64,000 nt of DNA from Pasteurella dagmatis (GCF_900186835.1 NZ_LT906448.1:1409501-1473500), one strand, 5' to 3'; shown: positions 29,805 to 39,579, counted from the first letter of the stretch. The notes: generated by a model from the letters alone, not told the origin. Program-made: numbers and translations.

Positions 29805-29909
29805 ATGCCTAAAAAATATCAAATTAAACAAATACTGACCTGTTAATTTCACAGATTATGTTTTAGAATTTAACGATTTTATTTTTCATATATGTAAAAG
29901 GAGCACACC

Positions 29910-30536
29910 ATGAAATTAGTAGAAGTACAACATCCGCTCGTCAAACATAAACTAGGCCTAATGCGCGCTGTCGATATTAATACCAAAAAATTCCGTGAAT
30001 TAGCCACTGAAGTAGGTAGTTTATTGACTTATGAAGCAACAGCTGATCTTGAAACAGAAAAAGTGATTATTGACGGCTGGTGTGGTCCCGTTGAAATTGA
30101 CCAAATTAAAGGTAAAAAAGTTACCGTTGTGCCAATTTTACGTGCAGGTTTGGGCATGATGGATGGCGTATTAGAACACGTCCCAAGTGCACGTATCAGC
30201 GTTGTAGGGATGTACCGTAATGAAGAAACACTTGAACCAGTGCCTTACTTCCAAAAACTTGCCAGTGATTTAGAAGAACGTTTAGCGATTGTTGTTGACC
30301 CTATGTTAGCAACTGGTGGTTCAATGATCGCTACGATAGATTTATTAAAAGCAAAAGGTTGCCGCCACATTAAAGTATTAGTTCTTGTTGCTGCACCAGA
30401 AGGGATTAAAGCATTAGAAGCAGCACACCCTGATATCGAATTATATACCGCATCAATCGATAGCCACTTAAATGAACATGGCTATATCATTCCAGGTCTT
30501 GGCGATGCGGGTGACAAAATTTTTGGAACCAAATAA
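29910..30536 (+). CDS. upp: Uracil phosphoribosyltransferase
   Basis: Salvages uracil to UMP with PRPP. The 208-residue protein opens with [16 protein letters not shown] and has [16 protein letters not shown], the PRPP-binding loop [16 protein letters not shown] near residue 130 and the uracil-binding end [32 protein letters not shown] precedes the ATG. The uracil permease gene uraA follows in the same direction, separated by a terminator, so the two can act together but may be transcribed apart. Confidence 0.98.
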   Translation: MKLVEVQHPLVKHKLGLMRAVDINTKKFRELATEVGSLLTYEATADLETEKVIIDGWCGPVEIDQIKGKKVTVVPILRAGLGMMDGVLEHVPSARISVVGMYRNEETLEPVPYFQKLASDLEERLAIVVDPMLATGGSMIATIDLLKAKGCRHIKVLVLVAAPEGIKALEAAHPDIELYTASIDSHLNEHGYIIPGLGDAGDKIFGTK

Positions 30537-30546
30537 TCCAAAAAAC

Positions 30547-30574
30547 AAAGCGACATTTCAGATGTCGCTTTTTT
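30547..30574 (+). terminator. Terminator after upp
   Basis: AAAGCGACAT (30547-30556) and ATGTCGCTTT (30562-30571) form a perfect 10-bp stem with a 5-base loop and continue into TTTTT. Confidence 0.9.
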
Positions 30575-30659
30575 CCGTTCATTTATAGCGTTTGCCGCAT
30601 AATTAGAAAACGCATCACTATAAATATAAAGTTAATTCAGACAGAGAGTTGAAACTTAA

Positions 30660-31913
30660 ATGACAAATCAAAATCCAACTGTTCTTACAGAACAAAGCCA
30701 CGCTAAACAAGCATTTGTAGGCTTACAGATGCTATTTGTTGCATTTGGTGCATTAGTATTAGTGCCACTCATTACGGGTTTAAATCCGAATACTGCATTA
30801 TTAACGGCAGGTATCGGTACGTTATTATTCCAATTATGTACAGGTCGCCAAGTCCCTATTTTTCTTGCTTCTTCTTTCGCATTCATCGCACCAATTCAAT
30901 ACGGTGTAGCGACTTGGGGTATTGCAACCACAATGGGCGGATTAGTTTTCACCGGCTTTGTATATTTCGCATTAAGTACTTTAGTGAAATTAAAAGGTGC
31001 AGGTGCATTGCAAAAAGTCTTTCCACCAGTTGTAGTTGGACCTGTTATTATCATCATCGGTATGGGACTCGCTCCGGTTGCAGTTGATATGGCGTTAGGT
31101 AAAAACAGTAACTATGAATACAATGATGCTGTGCTTGTTTCAATGGCAACTTTATTAGCCACCCTATCTGTTGCTGTATTTGCCAAAGGGATTATGAAAC
31201 TCATCCCAATTATGTTCGGCATTACTGTGGGTTATATACTTTGCTTATTCTTAGGCTTAATCGATTTTAAACCAGTTTTAGATGCACCTTGGTTCAGCTT
31301 ACCAGAAATTACAACACCAGAGTTCAAATTAGAAGCAATTCTTTATTTATTACCAATAGCAATTGCACCTGCAGTAGAACATGTGGGCGGTATTATGGCG
31401 ATTAGCTCAGTAACAGGTAAAGATTTCTTACAAAAACCAGGTTTACACCGCACTTTACTTGGTGATGGTATCGCAACTAGCGCAGCATCATTCTTAGGAG
31501 GTCCACCAAACACCACTTATGCGGAAGTTACAGGTGCAGTAATGCTTACTCGTAACTTTAACCCGAAAATTATGACTTGGGCTGCAGTATGGGCAATTGC
31601 AATTTCATTCTGTGGTAAAGTAGGGGCATTTTTATCGACTATTCCAACTATCGTGATGGGCGGTATTATGATGCTTGTATTCGGATCAATTGCTGTTGTT
31701 GGTATGAGTACATTAATTCGTGGTAAAGTTGATGTAACAGAAGCTCGTAACCTTTGCATTATCTCTGTAGTAATGACATTTGGTATCGGTGGAATGTTCG
31801 TAAACTTTGGTGAAGTATCATTAAAAGGTATCAGTTTATGTGCTGTAGTTGCTATCTTATTGAACTTAATTTTACCAAAAGCTAAAAACGCACCACTAGA
31901 AGAGAATCAATAA
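30660..31913 (+). CDS. uraA: Uracil permease (NCS2 family)
   Basis: Proton-coupled uracil uptake across the inner membrane. The 417-residue protein has about 14 membrane segments and the family motifs QMLFVAFGALVLVPLITGLNP near the start and LPIAIAPAVEHVGG and FLGGPPNTTYAEVTGAV further on; the EHVGG and NTTYAE regions form the nucleobase site. The ATG has only a weak upstream ribosome site. Context with upp supports uracil rather than xanthine or urate as substrate. Internal uptake signal at 31447-31455. Confidence 0.94.
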   Translation: MTNQNPTVLTEQSHAKQAFVGLQMLFVAFGALVLVPLITGLNPNTALLTAGIGTLLFQLCTGRQVPIFLASSFAFIAPIQYGVATWGIATTMGGLVFTGFVYFALSTLVKLKGAGALQKVFPPVVVGPVIIIIGMGLAPVAVDMALGKNSNYEYNDAVLVSMATLLATLSVAVFAKGIMKLIPIMFGITVGYILCLFLGLIDFKPVLDAPWFSLPEITTPEFKLEAILYLLPIAIAPAVEHVGGIMAISSVTGKDFLQKPGLHRTLLGDGIATSAASFLGGPPNTTYAEVTGAVMLTRNFNPKIMTWAAVWAIAISFCGKVGAFLSTIPTIVMGGIMMLVFGSIAVVGMSTLIRGKVDVTEARNLCIISVVMTFGIGGMFVNFGEVSLKGISLCAVVAILLNLILPKAKNAPLEENQ

Positions 31914-31923
31914 TACAAAATAG

Positions 31924-31955
31924 GGGTTAAGTCTTGCTTAACCCTTCGTTTTTCG
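31924..31955 (+). terminator. Terminator after uraA
   Basis: GGGTTAAG (31924-31931) and CTTAACCC (31937-31944) form an 8-bp stem with a 5-base loop, followed by TTCGTTTTT. The first in-frame ATG of the hda reading frame (31934) falls inside this hairpin. Confidence 0.82.
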
Positions 31956-31999
31956 TTTATTCTTATTGCTGTTTTGGAATATTTTATATAGGTCTTTTT

Positions 32000-32698
32000 T
32001 TGTTAGAGAAGCAATTACTCTTACCTATTCATCAAATTGATGATGAAACATTGGATAACTTTTTCCCCGACAATAATTTATTGTTGCTTAATTCTCTGCA
32101 TAAAAATTTTACTTTTCCTGAACAGCAATTCTTTTATATTTGGGGAGAACAAAGTAGTGGGAAAAGCCATCTACTTAAAGCAATTTCGAACCATTTTTTC
32201 TTACAACAACGCCCCGCAATCTATGTTCCACTGGAAAAATCTTGCTATTTTTCACCTGCGGTCTTAGAAAATTTAGAATATCAACAGCTTGTATGCTTAG
32301 ATGACCTACATACTGTGATTGGTAATGATGAATGGGAGTTAGCAATTTTTGATCTATTCAATCGGATTAAAGAAATCGGTAAAACACTCTTATTGATTAG
32401 TGCAAATCAATCCCCTACCGCGCTGCCTGTAAAACTGCCTGATCTAGCCTCTCGTTTACGTTGGGGTGAAATTTATCAATTGACACCACTCACAGATATA
32501 CAAAAAATCCAAGTGTTACAACAACATGCTAAAGAACGTGGTATTGAACTACCTGATGAGACATCAAACTTCTTACTAAAACGCCTTGAAAGAGATATGC
32601 AAACTTTGCTTGATGCTCTCACTCAACTCGACCAAGCATCGCTACAAGCACAACGTAAACTCACTATTCCTTTTGTAAAAGAAATTTTAAAATTATAA
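32000..32698 (+). CDS. hda: DnaA regulatory inactivator Hda
   Basis: AAA+ protein that, with the sliding clamp, stimulates ATP hydrolysis by DnaA to prevent re-initiation of replication. The protein has the clamp-binding opening EKQLLLPIHQIDDETL, Walker A GEQSSGKSHLLKA near residue 48 and Walker B LVCLDDLH near residue 92. I choose the TTG at 32000 (232 residues): TAGG stands 7 bases before it and it matches the family N-terminus, while the upstream ATG at 31934 lies inside the uraA terminator and would add a 22-residue hydrophobic stretch foreign to the family. Confidence 0.9.
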   Translation: MLEKQLLLPIHQIDDETLDNFFPDNNLLLLNSLHKNFTFPEQQFFYIWGEQSSGKSHLLKAISNHFFLQQRPAIYVPLEKSCYFSPAVLENLEYQQLVCLDDLHTVIGNDEWELAIFDLFNRIKEIGKTLLLISANQSPTALPVKLPDLASRLRWGEIYQLTPLTDIQKIQVLQQHAKERGIELPDETSNFLLKRLERDMQTLLDALTQLDQASLQAQRKLTIPFVKEILKL

Positions 32699-32730
32699 AA
32701 AAACCACCGCACTTTTCAGTCAGTGGTTTT
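32697..32730. terminator. Bidirectional terminator between hda and the small lipoprotein gene
   Basis: AAAACCAC (32700-32707) pairs with GTGGTTTT (32723-32730) around 15 bases. On the minus strand seven T residues follow. An uptake signal (32706-32714) lies in the arm and loop. It serves two convergent genes. Confidence 0.72.
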
Positions 32731-32748
32731 CATTTCATTCGTATTATA

Positions 32749-33033
32749 TTAACGATAATGACTATAATGATAACCGACACTCGGCATTATTAGCACTGGT
32801 CGAGAATAGATAGCTCTTTTATCCTGCTTTACTCTTGAATCGCTAGCATTCAACGGGGACTCAACACTATCTGAATACGCTTTTTTCTTGTGAGCAGGTA
32901 CAGTATCTCCTGTCATCACTTTTTGTTGATATTCCTCAACTACTTTGTAATCTAACGTAATTGGTGCATCAGGCTGCTTTGCAGAGCAAGCATAAAGCGA
33001 CAATAACATAAATAGAGTGAAGATTTTTTTCAT
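32749..33033 (-). CDS. Small lipoprotein, function unknown
   Basis: The 94-residue protein has a lipoprotein signal MKKIFTLFMLLSLYAC with the lipid-bearing cysteine at residue 16. The mature part is short, hydrophilic and basic, ending PSVGYHYSHYR. I recognise no family. It is the last of three closely spaced minus-strand genes: 12 bases separate it from the exported protein upstream. The aspartate after S-A-K-Q-P is too far from the cysteine to act as an inner-membrane retention signal at +2 (serine is at +2), so outer-membrane sorting is likely. Confidence 0.7.
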   Translation of the reverse strand: MKKIFTLFMLLSLYACSAKQPDAPITLDYKVVEEYQQKVMTGDTVPAHKKKAYSDSVESPLNASDSRVKQDKRAIYSRPVLIMPSVGYHYSHYR

Positions 33034-33045
33034 CTGTTACTTCCT

Positions 33046-33654
33046 TTATTTGCAAATAACATTAGATAACATATTTGCACGTTTTTGAATATTCTTACCT
33101 GCTAATGATTTCCCTTCTTTTTGCTCCTGTGCTTGTACCTTTTCTGCTAGTGCCTGATCTTGGATATAGAAAACAGGTACATATTGCATATTTTTAGGGG
33201 CTTCTTGAGCATTGACATTAGCAGTCGCAATATTAGTGTAGTACTCTTCTTTCTTTTTAGGTTGTATATAATAAGTGGTTGCATCAGTAACATCAACACC
33301 ACTATCATTTTTGAATCCATAACAAATACCACCACCAGATTCAAAAATAGTATGTGACGATCTGGATTCATTAATTTCATAAACATCAAATTCGATACTT
33401 TGCCCTAATGCTTCAGCATCTTGTTCATTCTTATTTGGATTCAAGCTTCTTGTTCCATTGTGGTTCACATAAGTGACAGTCTCTTCACCTCTAGTTTCCA
33501 CAAAAGTCTCCTTCTCTGGCTGAGCTATTTTAAAGAAATCATTCTTAAACTGCTTCACGTTTTCCTCCGTAATACGAATAACCAAAGGTGGTTGTGGCAA
33601 TGCTGTACCGGAGAGCAAAAAACAACTCAAAAAAACAAAAATTTTGGAAGACAT
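33046..33654 (-). CDS. Exported protein, function unknown
   Basis: About 202 residues from the chosen start, with a signal peptide (SSKIFVFLSCFLLSGTALP). The mature part has an acidic first half (EETVTYVNHNGTRSLNPNK, VYEINESRSSH), a glycine-rich GGGICYGFKN, and a Lys/Gln-rich tail ending NVICK. Two cysteines, in GGGICYG and at the penultimate residue, could form a disulfide. No family is recognised. Three ATGs are in tandem at 33660, 33657 and 33654; AAGGGA has the best spacing to the third. It starts 11 bases after the yaeR stop, so it is probably in one operon with it. Confidence 0.7.
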   Translation of the reverse strand: MSSKIFVFLSCFLLSGTALPQPPLVIRITEENVKQFKNDFFKIAQPEKETFVETRGEETVTYVNHNGTRSLNPNKNEQDAEALGQSIEFDVYEINESRSSHTIFESGGGICYGFKNDSGVDVTDATTYYIQPKKKEEYYTNIATANVNAQEAPKNMQYVPVFYIQDQALAEKVQAQEQKEGKSLAGKNIQKRANMLSNVICK

Positions 33655-33665
33655 CATCATTCCCT

Positions 33666-34061
33666 TTATTCTATTTCATATAATTCTAATGGAAGATTGT
33701 CGGGATCTTTGAAAAAGGTAAAACGCCGTCCTGTTAAAGGATCAATCCTAATAGGCTCACTTTCAATATGATAGTTTTTCAAAAAGCCAATTGCGCTATC
33801 GATGTCCTGCACTTGAAAAGCAAGATGCCTTAAACCACAGGCCTCTGGGTAAGTCAAGCGTGAAGGTGGATTAGAAAAAGAAAATAGCTCTAGTTGGGTA
33901 CCATCTTTGAAACGCAAATCTAGTTTATAGCTATTACGTTTTTCACGATAGGTTTCCTGTATTATGTCAGCACCAAGAATTTTTGTATAAAAATGCTTAG
34001 ACTTTTCATAATCAGAAACAATAATGGCGATATGATGCACTCCGATGATAGGAAAGCTCAC
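33666..34061 (-). CDS. yaeR: VOC (glyoxalase-like) metalloenzyme, YaeR family
   Basis: The 131-residue single VOC domain closely matches E. coli YaeR: GVHHIAIIVSDYEKSKHFY with the first metal histidine, LELFSFSNPP, EACGLRHLAFQV with another, and RFTFFKDPDNLPLELYE with the last glutamate. The reaction is unknown for this family. I choose the GTG at 34061, since GAAGGAAATAAA precedes it and it gives the 129-131-residue family length. The longer ORF from 34148 adds a tail unlike the family. It probably heads an operon with the two exported proteins downstream. Confidence 0.87.
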   Translation of the reverse strand: MSFPIIGVHHIAIIVSDYEKSKHFYTKILGADIIQETYREKRNSYKLDLRFKDGTQLELFSFSNPPSRLTYPEACGLRHLAFQVQDIDSAIGFLKNYHIESEPIRIDPLTGRRFTFFKDPDNLPLELYEIE

Positions 34062-34184
34062 TTTATTTCCTTCAATGCCCCGAGGTTTATTATATTTATT
34101 GTTTGGCTCTTCTGGGAGCAAACACTTGCATAATACCAAATGCCACAAAGAGAATGCAATACTTTTTAGCCGACTAACAAAAGA

Positions 34185-34211
34185 CCTGTATTTTATTTAA
34201 TTAAATACAGG
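34185..34211 (-). terminator. Terminator at the end of the ccm operon
   Basis: CCTGTATTT (34185-34193) and AAATACAGG (34203-34211) form a 9-bp stem, 23 bases past the ccmI stop. The T run on the minus strand is short (CTTTTGTT). Confidence 0.7.
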
Positions 34212-34233
34212 CCCTCATTTGAGTTTTCACAAA

Positions 34234-35127
34234 TTATTTCTTGTTTGTTTCTTTTTCTTGATACGATGCTCTAGCAGACTCTATGCTTCGTTGAATAAGT
34301 TCAGTGCGAGGATCATCTTCTGGTAACAAACGTAACATCATTGCCCAAGTTACTGCTGCCATTTTATAATCTTCAGTCTCAAAGTAACGGAAAGCAAGCA
34401 ACCCAAGCGCTTCTAAATTAGCATGATCTTTACGAATAACCTCTTTTAATAGTTCATCGCCCTTGCTTTTATCTGTTGGATCTTCAGAAAACATTAGAAT
34501 CCGTGCATAGGATAACTTATATTCTAAATTGTCTGGTTCTAACTTATTTGCTCTTGCATAGCTGTCCAAAGCAAGTTGTGCTTTATTTGTATTCATTGCA
34601 ATTTGTCCAAGTAACCACCACCCTTTCGCATCATTTGGCGATTTTTGTAAATGCAAGCGTTGAGCAATTGCGAATTGTTGTAACTCTGCATCTGTCAGCG
34701 GATTATTTTTCTCATCTTGAATACGCTCATAAAAGTGCGGTAGTTTTTGGTACGTTTTTTTTAACATATCTTCTGATTTCCACGAGCCCACGCCCATATA
34801 GAAAATGACAGAAATAATCGCTAAAACCAAAAAGCCAGAAATAAACCACAGCTTACCGTAATGTTTTTGATCTATTTGAGCTGCGTTTTTTTGCTCAGGA
34901 ATGTCTTCCAATAAAGATTGTTGTAATTCTTGTTTTAATATCTCGGCATTTTTTAATAAACCTTGTGCCTCATCTCGTTCAATTTCTACTAAACGTTGGA
35001 AATAAAGGGCTTTGTTAAGCTCGTCACGTTTAACAGTTTGTGCTTTTATTTGCTTTTTTAATAATGGGTAAAAACAGATGCAGGCAATAATAAAACTTAA
35101 TAGTAATACACTTAACCAAAAAATCAT
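34234..35127 (-). CDS. ccmI: CcmI, TPR subunit of cytochrome c haem lyase
   Basis: The 297-residue protein has an N-terminal membrane helix (FWLSVLLLSFIIACICFYPLL), a cytoplasmic coil rich in Glu and Gln, a second helix near residue 95, and a periplasmic TPR domain (SPNDAKGWWLLGQIAMNTNKAQLALDSY and later repeats). It presents apocytochrome c to CcmF-CcmH. It starts on the stop codon region of ccmH (shared base at 35127). In E. coli this function is fused to CcmH; here they are separate genes. Internal uptake signal at 34733-34741. Confidence 0.92.
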   Translation of the reverse strand: MIFWLSVLLLSFIIACICFYPLLKKQIKAQTVKRDELNKALYFQRLVEIERDEAQGLLKNAEILKQELQQSLLEDIPEQKNAAQIDQKHYGKLWFISGFLVLAIISVIFYMGVGSWKSEDMLKKTYQKLPHFYERIQDEKNNPLTDAELQQFAIAQRLHLQKSPNDAKGWWLLGQIAMNTNKAQLALDSYARANKLEPDNLEYKLSYARILMFSEDPTDKSKGDELLKEVIRKDHANLEALGLLAFRYFETEDYKMAAVTWAMMLRLLPEDDPRTELIQRSIESARASYQEKETNKK

Positions 35128-35582
35128 TATTCTTTCTCTTCTAATATTTTTTTCAAACGCTCTAATTCTTCAGCGCTTAAATTAGCCTCAACAGCTTGTT
35201 CCTTCGTTTTTACTTTACGACGAAAAACAACAATCACGCCAATTACAACTAATAATGCAGGAACTACCCATAGAGCAATAGTCGCAGCTGTCAATGGTGG
35301 ATTATAAGTCACAAAATTACCATAACGATCTACCATATAGTTAACAACATCTTGCTTTGAATGACCTTCTTGTAATAATTCAAATACTTTATGACGCATA
35401 TCAACGGCAATTGTTGCGTTAGAGTCAGCAATATTATTGTTTTGACATTGAGGACAACGTAATTCCTGTGTTAATTCTTTGTAATCTTTTTCTTGTTGTT
35501 GAGAGCTAAACTCAAGCACATCAATTGCAGCAAAAGTAGAAACACTAAACAACAATAAGATAAGTGCGGTTAATTTTTTCAT
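35127..35582 (-). CDS. ccmH: CcmH, redox subunit of haem lyase
   Basis: The 151-residue protein has a signal peptide (MKKLTALILLLFSVSTFAA), the redox motif LRCPQCQNNN, MRHKVFELLQEGHSKQDVV and a C-terminal helix. The ATG at 35582 is chosen because the signal peptide begins there and the codon overlaps the ccmG stop (TAATG); a longer in-frame start at 35633 would add a charged tail before the signal. Paralogue of nrfF at 19978. Internal uptake signal at 35562-35570. Confidence 0.93.
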   Translation of the reverse strand: MKKLTALILLLFSVSTFAAIDVLEFSSQQQEKDYKELTQELRCPQCQNNNIADSNATIAVDMRHKVFELLQEGHSKQDVVNYMVDRYGNFVTYNPPLTAATIALWVVPALLVVIGVIVVFRRKVKTKEQAVEANLSAEELERLKKILEEKE

Positions 35583-36127
35583 TAATTTGCCTCGAGTAAT
35601 TTTTGATAAATCGGTTGCAGTTTCTCTCTCCATACCTTTTCATTCACATCTCCAGCATAGCGATAATGAATAATCCCTTTCCCATCAACAATAAATGTTT
35701 CTGGCGCCCCATATACACCTAAATCTAAACCAAATGCGCCTTTTTCATCTTTTAAGACTACTTTATATGGATTGCCTAAGTCTTTTAACCACTTTATAGC
35801 ACTAGCTGTTTTATCTTTATAATCTAATCCAATAATGGTAATGCCTTCAGCTGCAAGCTTATTCAGATATTGGTGCTCGGCATAACAAGTTGGACACCAA
35901 GTAGCCCATACATTTAAAAGTAATGGTTTCCCTTGTTGGAAAAGTGCATTGTTATAATGTCTATCTTCAAATAAATCTGGAATATTTTTATTTGGTACAG
36001 GTTTTCCAACAAGAGCGGATTCCAATAATTTTGGATCATCTCCCAAAGAATTACGTTGCAGTTGCACAGCAAATGTAATCACAAGAATAAGAAATAAAGC
36101 TAAAGGTAAATACAGCTTTTTATTCAT
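35582..36127 (-). CDS. ccmG: CcmG/DsbE, thiol reductant for cytochrome c maturation
   Basis: The 181-residue membrane-anchored thioredoxin has the active site ATWCPTCYAEH and GAPETFIVDGKGIIHYRYAG, the CcmG signature around the acidic pocket and cis-proline. It keeps apocytochrome CXXCH thiols reduced, with electrons from DsbD/CcdA. It overlaps ccmF by 8 bases and ccmH by one. Paralogue of the DsbE-like gene at 20481. Confidence 0.95.
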   Translation of the reverse strand: MNKKLYLPLALFLILVITFAVQLQRNSLGDDPKLLESALVGKPVPNKNIPDLFEDRHYNNALFQQGKPLLLNVWATWCPTCYAEHQYLNKLAAEGITIIGLDYKDKTASAIKWLKDLGNPYKVVLKDEKGAFGLDLGVYGAPETFIVDGKGIIHYRYAGDVNEKVWREKLQPIYQKLLEAN

Positions 36128-38081
36128 AATTTTCCTTTCTATTTAGCATTTTTGAGAAACGATAACGACGGTCAAACATACAGAGTAAACCACCTAATGC
36201 CATAAATACACCACCGAACCAAATCCAACGGATGAAAGGTTTGTAATATAGACGTAATGCCCAAGAATCACCACCTAAATTTTCACCTAGAGCCACATAA
36301 ATATCTCGACTAAATCCCCAGTCAATTGCCGCCTCAGTCATTGTCATTTTACTGACAGTGTAAAAACGTTTTTCAGCAAATAAAACCGCTTCAATTTTAC
36401 CATTTTTAGAAATATCGACCTGTGCCTGTCCACCTAAATAGTTTGGTCCATTGGCTTCGGTAATACCTTTAAATGTAAATTGATAATCTGCGATATTTAC
36501 AGAATCTCCAATATTCATACGCACATCACGCTCAATGCTATAATTCTGGCTGAATGCAATTCCCCACACCGACATCGCAACTCCTAAATGGGCAATTACC
36601 ATTCCCCAATGTGAACGAGATAATTTTGTCAAACCAATAAAGAAAGAATGACGATGTATCGCACGTTGCTGCAATTCATATAAACTTAAAATTGCAATAA
36701 AGACTACCATCATCACCCCTAGGACTGAGCTTACAGTGATCTTATCTTGCAAGAAATAAGGCAATGCAAACCCTGCAATAAGCATAATCACAAGGCTTAC
36801 AATAACAGGAGTACGAATCTCTGAAAATTCATCCCTGCGCCATTTTACTAAGGGTCCAATCCCTAGTAACAAAGAAAATGGGATCATAATGATTAAGAAC
36901 ATTTGATCAAAGAAGGGGGCGCCTACAGAAATCGTCCCAAGACCTAACTGCTTATGCACTAATGGTAATAATGTACCTAAGAAAACCACAGAAAGTGCAG
37001 TCATCAATAAAATATTATTTAATAACAGCATACTTTCACGAGAATAACGCTCGGCATTATCACGTGAACGAATTTGACTACCTTTATAGGCATATAACGC
37101 CAATGACCCACCAATTACAACGATTAAATAAGCTAAAATATATAAACCACGTGTTGGATCAGAAGCAAAGGCATGTACTGACACTAAAATACCCGAACGA
37201 ACGAGGAAAGTACCTAATAAACAAAGTGAGAAGGCTAAAATTGCTAATAATACAGTCCAAGCTTTGAAAGAACCTCGTTTCTCTGTTACAGCTAAAGAAT
37301 GCAATAATGCTGTACCAGCAATCCAAGGCATAAATGAAGCATTTTCTACGGGATCCCAGAACCACCAGCCACCCCAGCCAAGTTCATAATAAGCCCACCA
37401 AGATCCTAATACTATGCCGAGTGTTAAAAAGACCCAAGCAGCCATTGTCCAAGGGCGTGACCATCTTGCCCAAGCAGTGTCTAGTCTACCAGTCATTAAA
37501 GAGGCTAGCGCAAAAGCGAATGCTACAGAAAACCCCACATACCCCATATAAAGTAGCGGTGGATGGAAAATCAATCCCACATCTTGTAATAATGGATTTA
37601 ACTCTTTGCCATCAACAGGTAAATCAGGAAAAGTACGGTCAAAAGGGTTTGAAGTAAATAAAACAAAAACAAGGAAACCAATACTGATAATCCCCATAAT
37701 ACCTAATACACGAGCGACCGCCTCTTGTGGTAATTGCTTACTAAAGAAAGCAACTGCAGCCCCCCATAAAGTCAATAACCAAATCCATAGTAATAAAGAG
37801 CCTTCATGTGATCCCCAAACTGCAGATAGGCGATAATGTAAAGGTAAATTCGTATTTGAGTTATTCACAATGTATTGCACTGAAAAATCATTCACTGCGA
37901 ATAAATAAAATAAAGCAACAAATGCCACGCTTAAACTAACAAATAAACCATAAGTCATTGGGCGAGCTAACGACATTAATTGAACATTACCTTTTTCTGC
38001 CCCCCATAAAGGAAAAACTGCCACCAGCAAAGCGATGGCAAGACTTAAAGCTAAAGCATAATTTCCTAATTCAGCGATCAT
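36120..38081 (-). CDS. ccmF: CcmF, cytochrome c haem lyase
   Basis: The 653-residue membrane protein with many helices carries the WWD haem motif [19 protein letters not shown] and [19 protein letters not shown]. It takes haem from CcmE and joins it to the apocytochrome CXXCH. It overlaps ccmE by four bases. It is a paralogue of nrfE (21025), and the two share long identical stretches around the WWD motif. Confidence 0.97.
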   Translation of the reverse strand: MIAELGNYALALSLAIALLVAVFPLWGAEKGNVQLMSLARPMTYGLFVSLSVAFVALFYLFAVNDFSVQYIVNNSNTNLPLHYRLSAVWGSHEGSLLLWIWLLTLWGAAVAFFSKQLPQEAVARVLGIMGIISIGFLVFVLFTSNPFDRTFPDLPVDGKELNPLLQDVGLIFHPPLLYMGYVGFSVAFAFALASLMTGRLDTAWARWSRPWTMAAWVFLTLGIVLGSWWAYYELGWGGWWFWDPVENASFMPWIAGTALLHSLAVTEKRGSFKAWTVLLAILAFSLCLLGTFLVRSGILVSVHAFASDPTRGLYILAYLIVVIGGSLALYAYKGSQIRSRDNAERYSRESMLLLNNILLMTALSVVFLGTLLPLVHKQLGLGTISVGAPFFDQMFLIIMIPFSLLLGIGPLVKWRRDEFSEIRTPVIVSLVIMLIAGFALPYFLQDKITVSSVLGVMMVVFIAILSLYELQQRAIHRHSFFIGLTKLSRSHWGMVIAHLGVAMSVWGIAFSQNYSIERDVRMNIGDSVNIADYQFTFKGITEANGPNYLGGQAQVDISKNGKIEAVLFAEKRFYTVSKMTMTEAAIDWGFSRDIYVALGENLGGDSWALRLYYKPFIRWIWFGGVFMALGGLLCMFDRRYRFSKMLNRKENYE

Positions 38082-38617
38082 TTTTGACCTTCTTGTGTGT
38101 ATTTCTGCCCGTAAGTTTTTTCTTGACGATCACGCTCACTTTCGCCTTTCAAATCAGTCATACCCATTGGCTTATGCACTTTTTGCATTTGTGCATCTAA
38201 TTCTGGTGGTACATAATTCTCATCATGTTTTGCCAATACTTCTGTCGCCTCAAGCAATGTTGGTCCCTTCAATACACCTTGTGCCACAATACCTTGCCCT
38301 TCACGAAATAAATCTGGAAGAATACCTTCATATTGTACTGTAATTGAAGGTCCTATATCGTTCAGATCAAACTTCACTTTTAAGCTTTTAGGATCACGTT
38401 CTACAGAACCTGCAACTACCATTCCTCCCACACGAATACGCTGACCTACTTCTGGTTTTTGTGAGGCATCATCATTTTTACCATAAACAACTTCAGAAGG
38501 TGTGTAGAATAAATCAATGTTTTGACGTAGCGCATATAAAATTAATGCGGAAGCAATCGAAACGCCAAATAAAATGAAAAAAACAACCATCATTCTCGAT
38601 TTACGTCTTGGTGTCAT
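38078..38617 (-). CDS. ccmE: CcmE, periplasmic haem chaperone
   Basis: The 179-residue protein has a membrane anchor (residues 9-30), an OB-fold domain ([14 protein letters not shown] and following), and the haem-binding site [13 protein letters not shown], with the covalent histidine at residue 131 and the axial tyrosine at 135. It receives haem from CcmC and hands it to CcmF. It overlaps ccmD and ccmF by four bases each. Confidence 0.97.
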   Translation of the reverse strand: MTPRRKSRMMVVFFILFGVSIASALILYALRQNIDLFYTPSEVVYGKNDDASQKPEVGQRIRVGGMVVAGSVERDPKSLKVKFDLNDIGPSITVQYEGILPDLFREGQGIVAQGVLKGPTLLEATEVLAKHDENYVPPELDAQMQKVHKPMGMTDLKGESERDRQEKTYGQKYTQEGQK

Positions 38618-38817
38618 AACGCCCCCTTCACATTCGCTTGTTGCAATCTTTCTTCACGTTGTTGTTCACGTAAAACTTCTTTTAACACTTTTTTTCTTGC
38701 ACTTACGCTTTGAATAATTAATCCAGCAATCGTAATAAAACAAATAAAGTAGGAAAGCCACACATAGAAGCCATAGCCTCCCATATTGAAAAAATCACTC
38801 CAACTTTCAAAAAACAT
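38614..38817 (-). CDS. ccmD: CcmD, small membrane subunit of the haem exporter
   Basis: The 67-residue protein has the opening [21 protein letters not shown] typical of CcmD, one membrane helix, and a basic charged tail. It releases holo-CcmE from CcmABC. It overlaps ccmE by four bases and lies 9 bases after ccmC. Confidence 0.93.
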   Translation of the reverse strand: MFFESWSDFFNMGGYGFYVWLSYFICFITIAGLIIQSVSARKKVLKEVLREQQREERLQQANVKGAL

Positions 38818-38826
38818 ATTCTCCCC

Positions 38827-39567
38827 CTATTTTAATTCTGCCGCTAATGCTCTTACCCAAGGTCGTTTACTATCGTCTTTCAGCAATGCCACACGATAAC
38901 GTACCAATGTCAGCCAAATATAAAGCATCATAAATCCGAAAATACATAAAATTAATGGGATTAACATCGGTGTCGCAATTGATGGTTTTTCAAATTTTGT
39001 GATACTTGCTCCTTGATGCAAGGTATTCCACCACTCGACTGAGAAGTGAATAATTGGCAAGTTAATAACGCCAACAATACATAAAATACCGGCAGCTTTT
39101 GCACCAACTGCACTATCTTGGAAAGCAGAATAAAGTGCCATCACGCCAAGATATAAGAAAAATAAAATAAGTTCAGCAGTTAAACGTGCATCCCAGACCC
39201 ACCAAGCGCCCCACATTGGTTTTCCCCAAATTGCCCCCGTGACTAAGGCAAGAAAAGTAAATAATGCGCCAATCGGTGCCATTGCAATCATTGCTAAATG
39301 TGCTTGTTTAATTTGCCAGACCAGTGCCACAAATGCTGCGATTGCCATTGAACCATAAACGCCCATTGACCAAATTGCAGTTGGCACATGAACATACATA
39401 ATTCGGAAACTATTCCCTTGTTGATAATCAGCAGGTGCAAATGCAAGCCCCCACAAAATCCCCACAATTAAGAGAAGTGCAGTCAAAATTGCTGTAATTG
39501 GTAGAAACTTACCACACAAGTGATATTGTGTTTCAGACTTGGCATAAGGATGTAACCACTTCCACAT
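38827..39567 (-). CDS. ccmC: CcmC, haem delivery to CcmE
   Basis: The 246-residue protein has six membrane helices and the WWD motif MWGAWWVWDARLTAELIL, with flanking histidines at VHVPTAIW and HFSVEWWNTLHQ, all typical of CcmC. It presents haem to CcmE. It lies 12 bases after ccmB. Confidence 0.97.
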   Translation of the reverse strand: MWKWLHPYAKSETQYHLCGKFLPITAILTALLLIVGILWGLAFAPADYQQGNSFRIMYVHVPTAIWSMGVYGSMAIAAFVALVWQIKQAHLAMIAMAPIGALFTFLALVTGAIWGKPMWGAWWVWDARLTAELILFFLYLGVMALYSAFQDSAVGAKAAGILCIVGVINLPIIHFSVEWWNTLHQGASITKFEKPSIATPMLIPLILCIFGFMMLYIWLTLVRYRVALLKDDSKRPWVRALAAELK

Positions 39568-39579
39568 AATGCTTTCCTT

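Noticed and set aside
33421-33771. 116-codon plus-strand ORF opposite the exported protein and yaeR
   Set aside because: It is antisense to two better-supported genes, has no ribosome site, and its translation resembles no family.
37334-37657. 107-codon plus-strand ORF
   Set aside because: It is antisense to the conserved WWD region of ccmF; the open frame is a by-product of that codon use.
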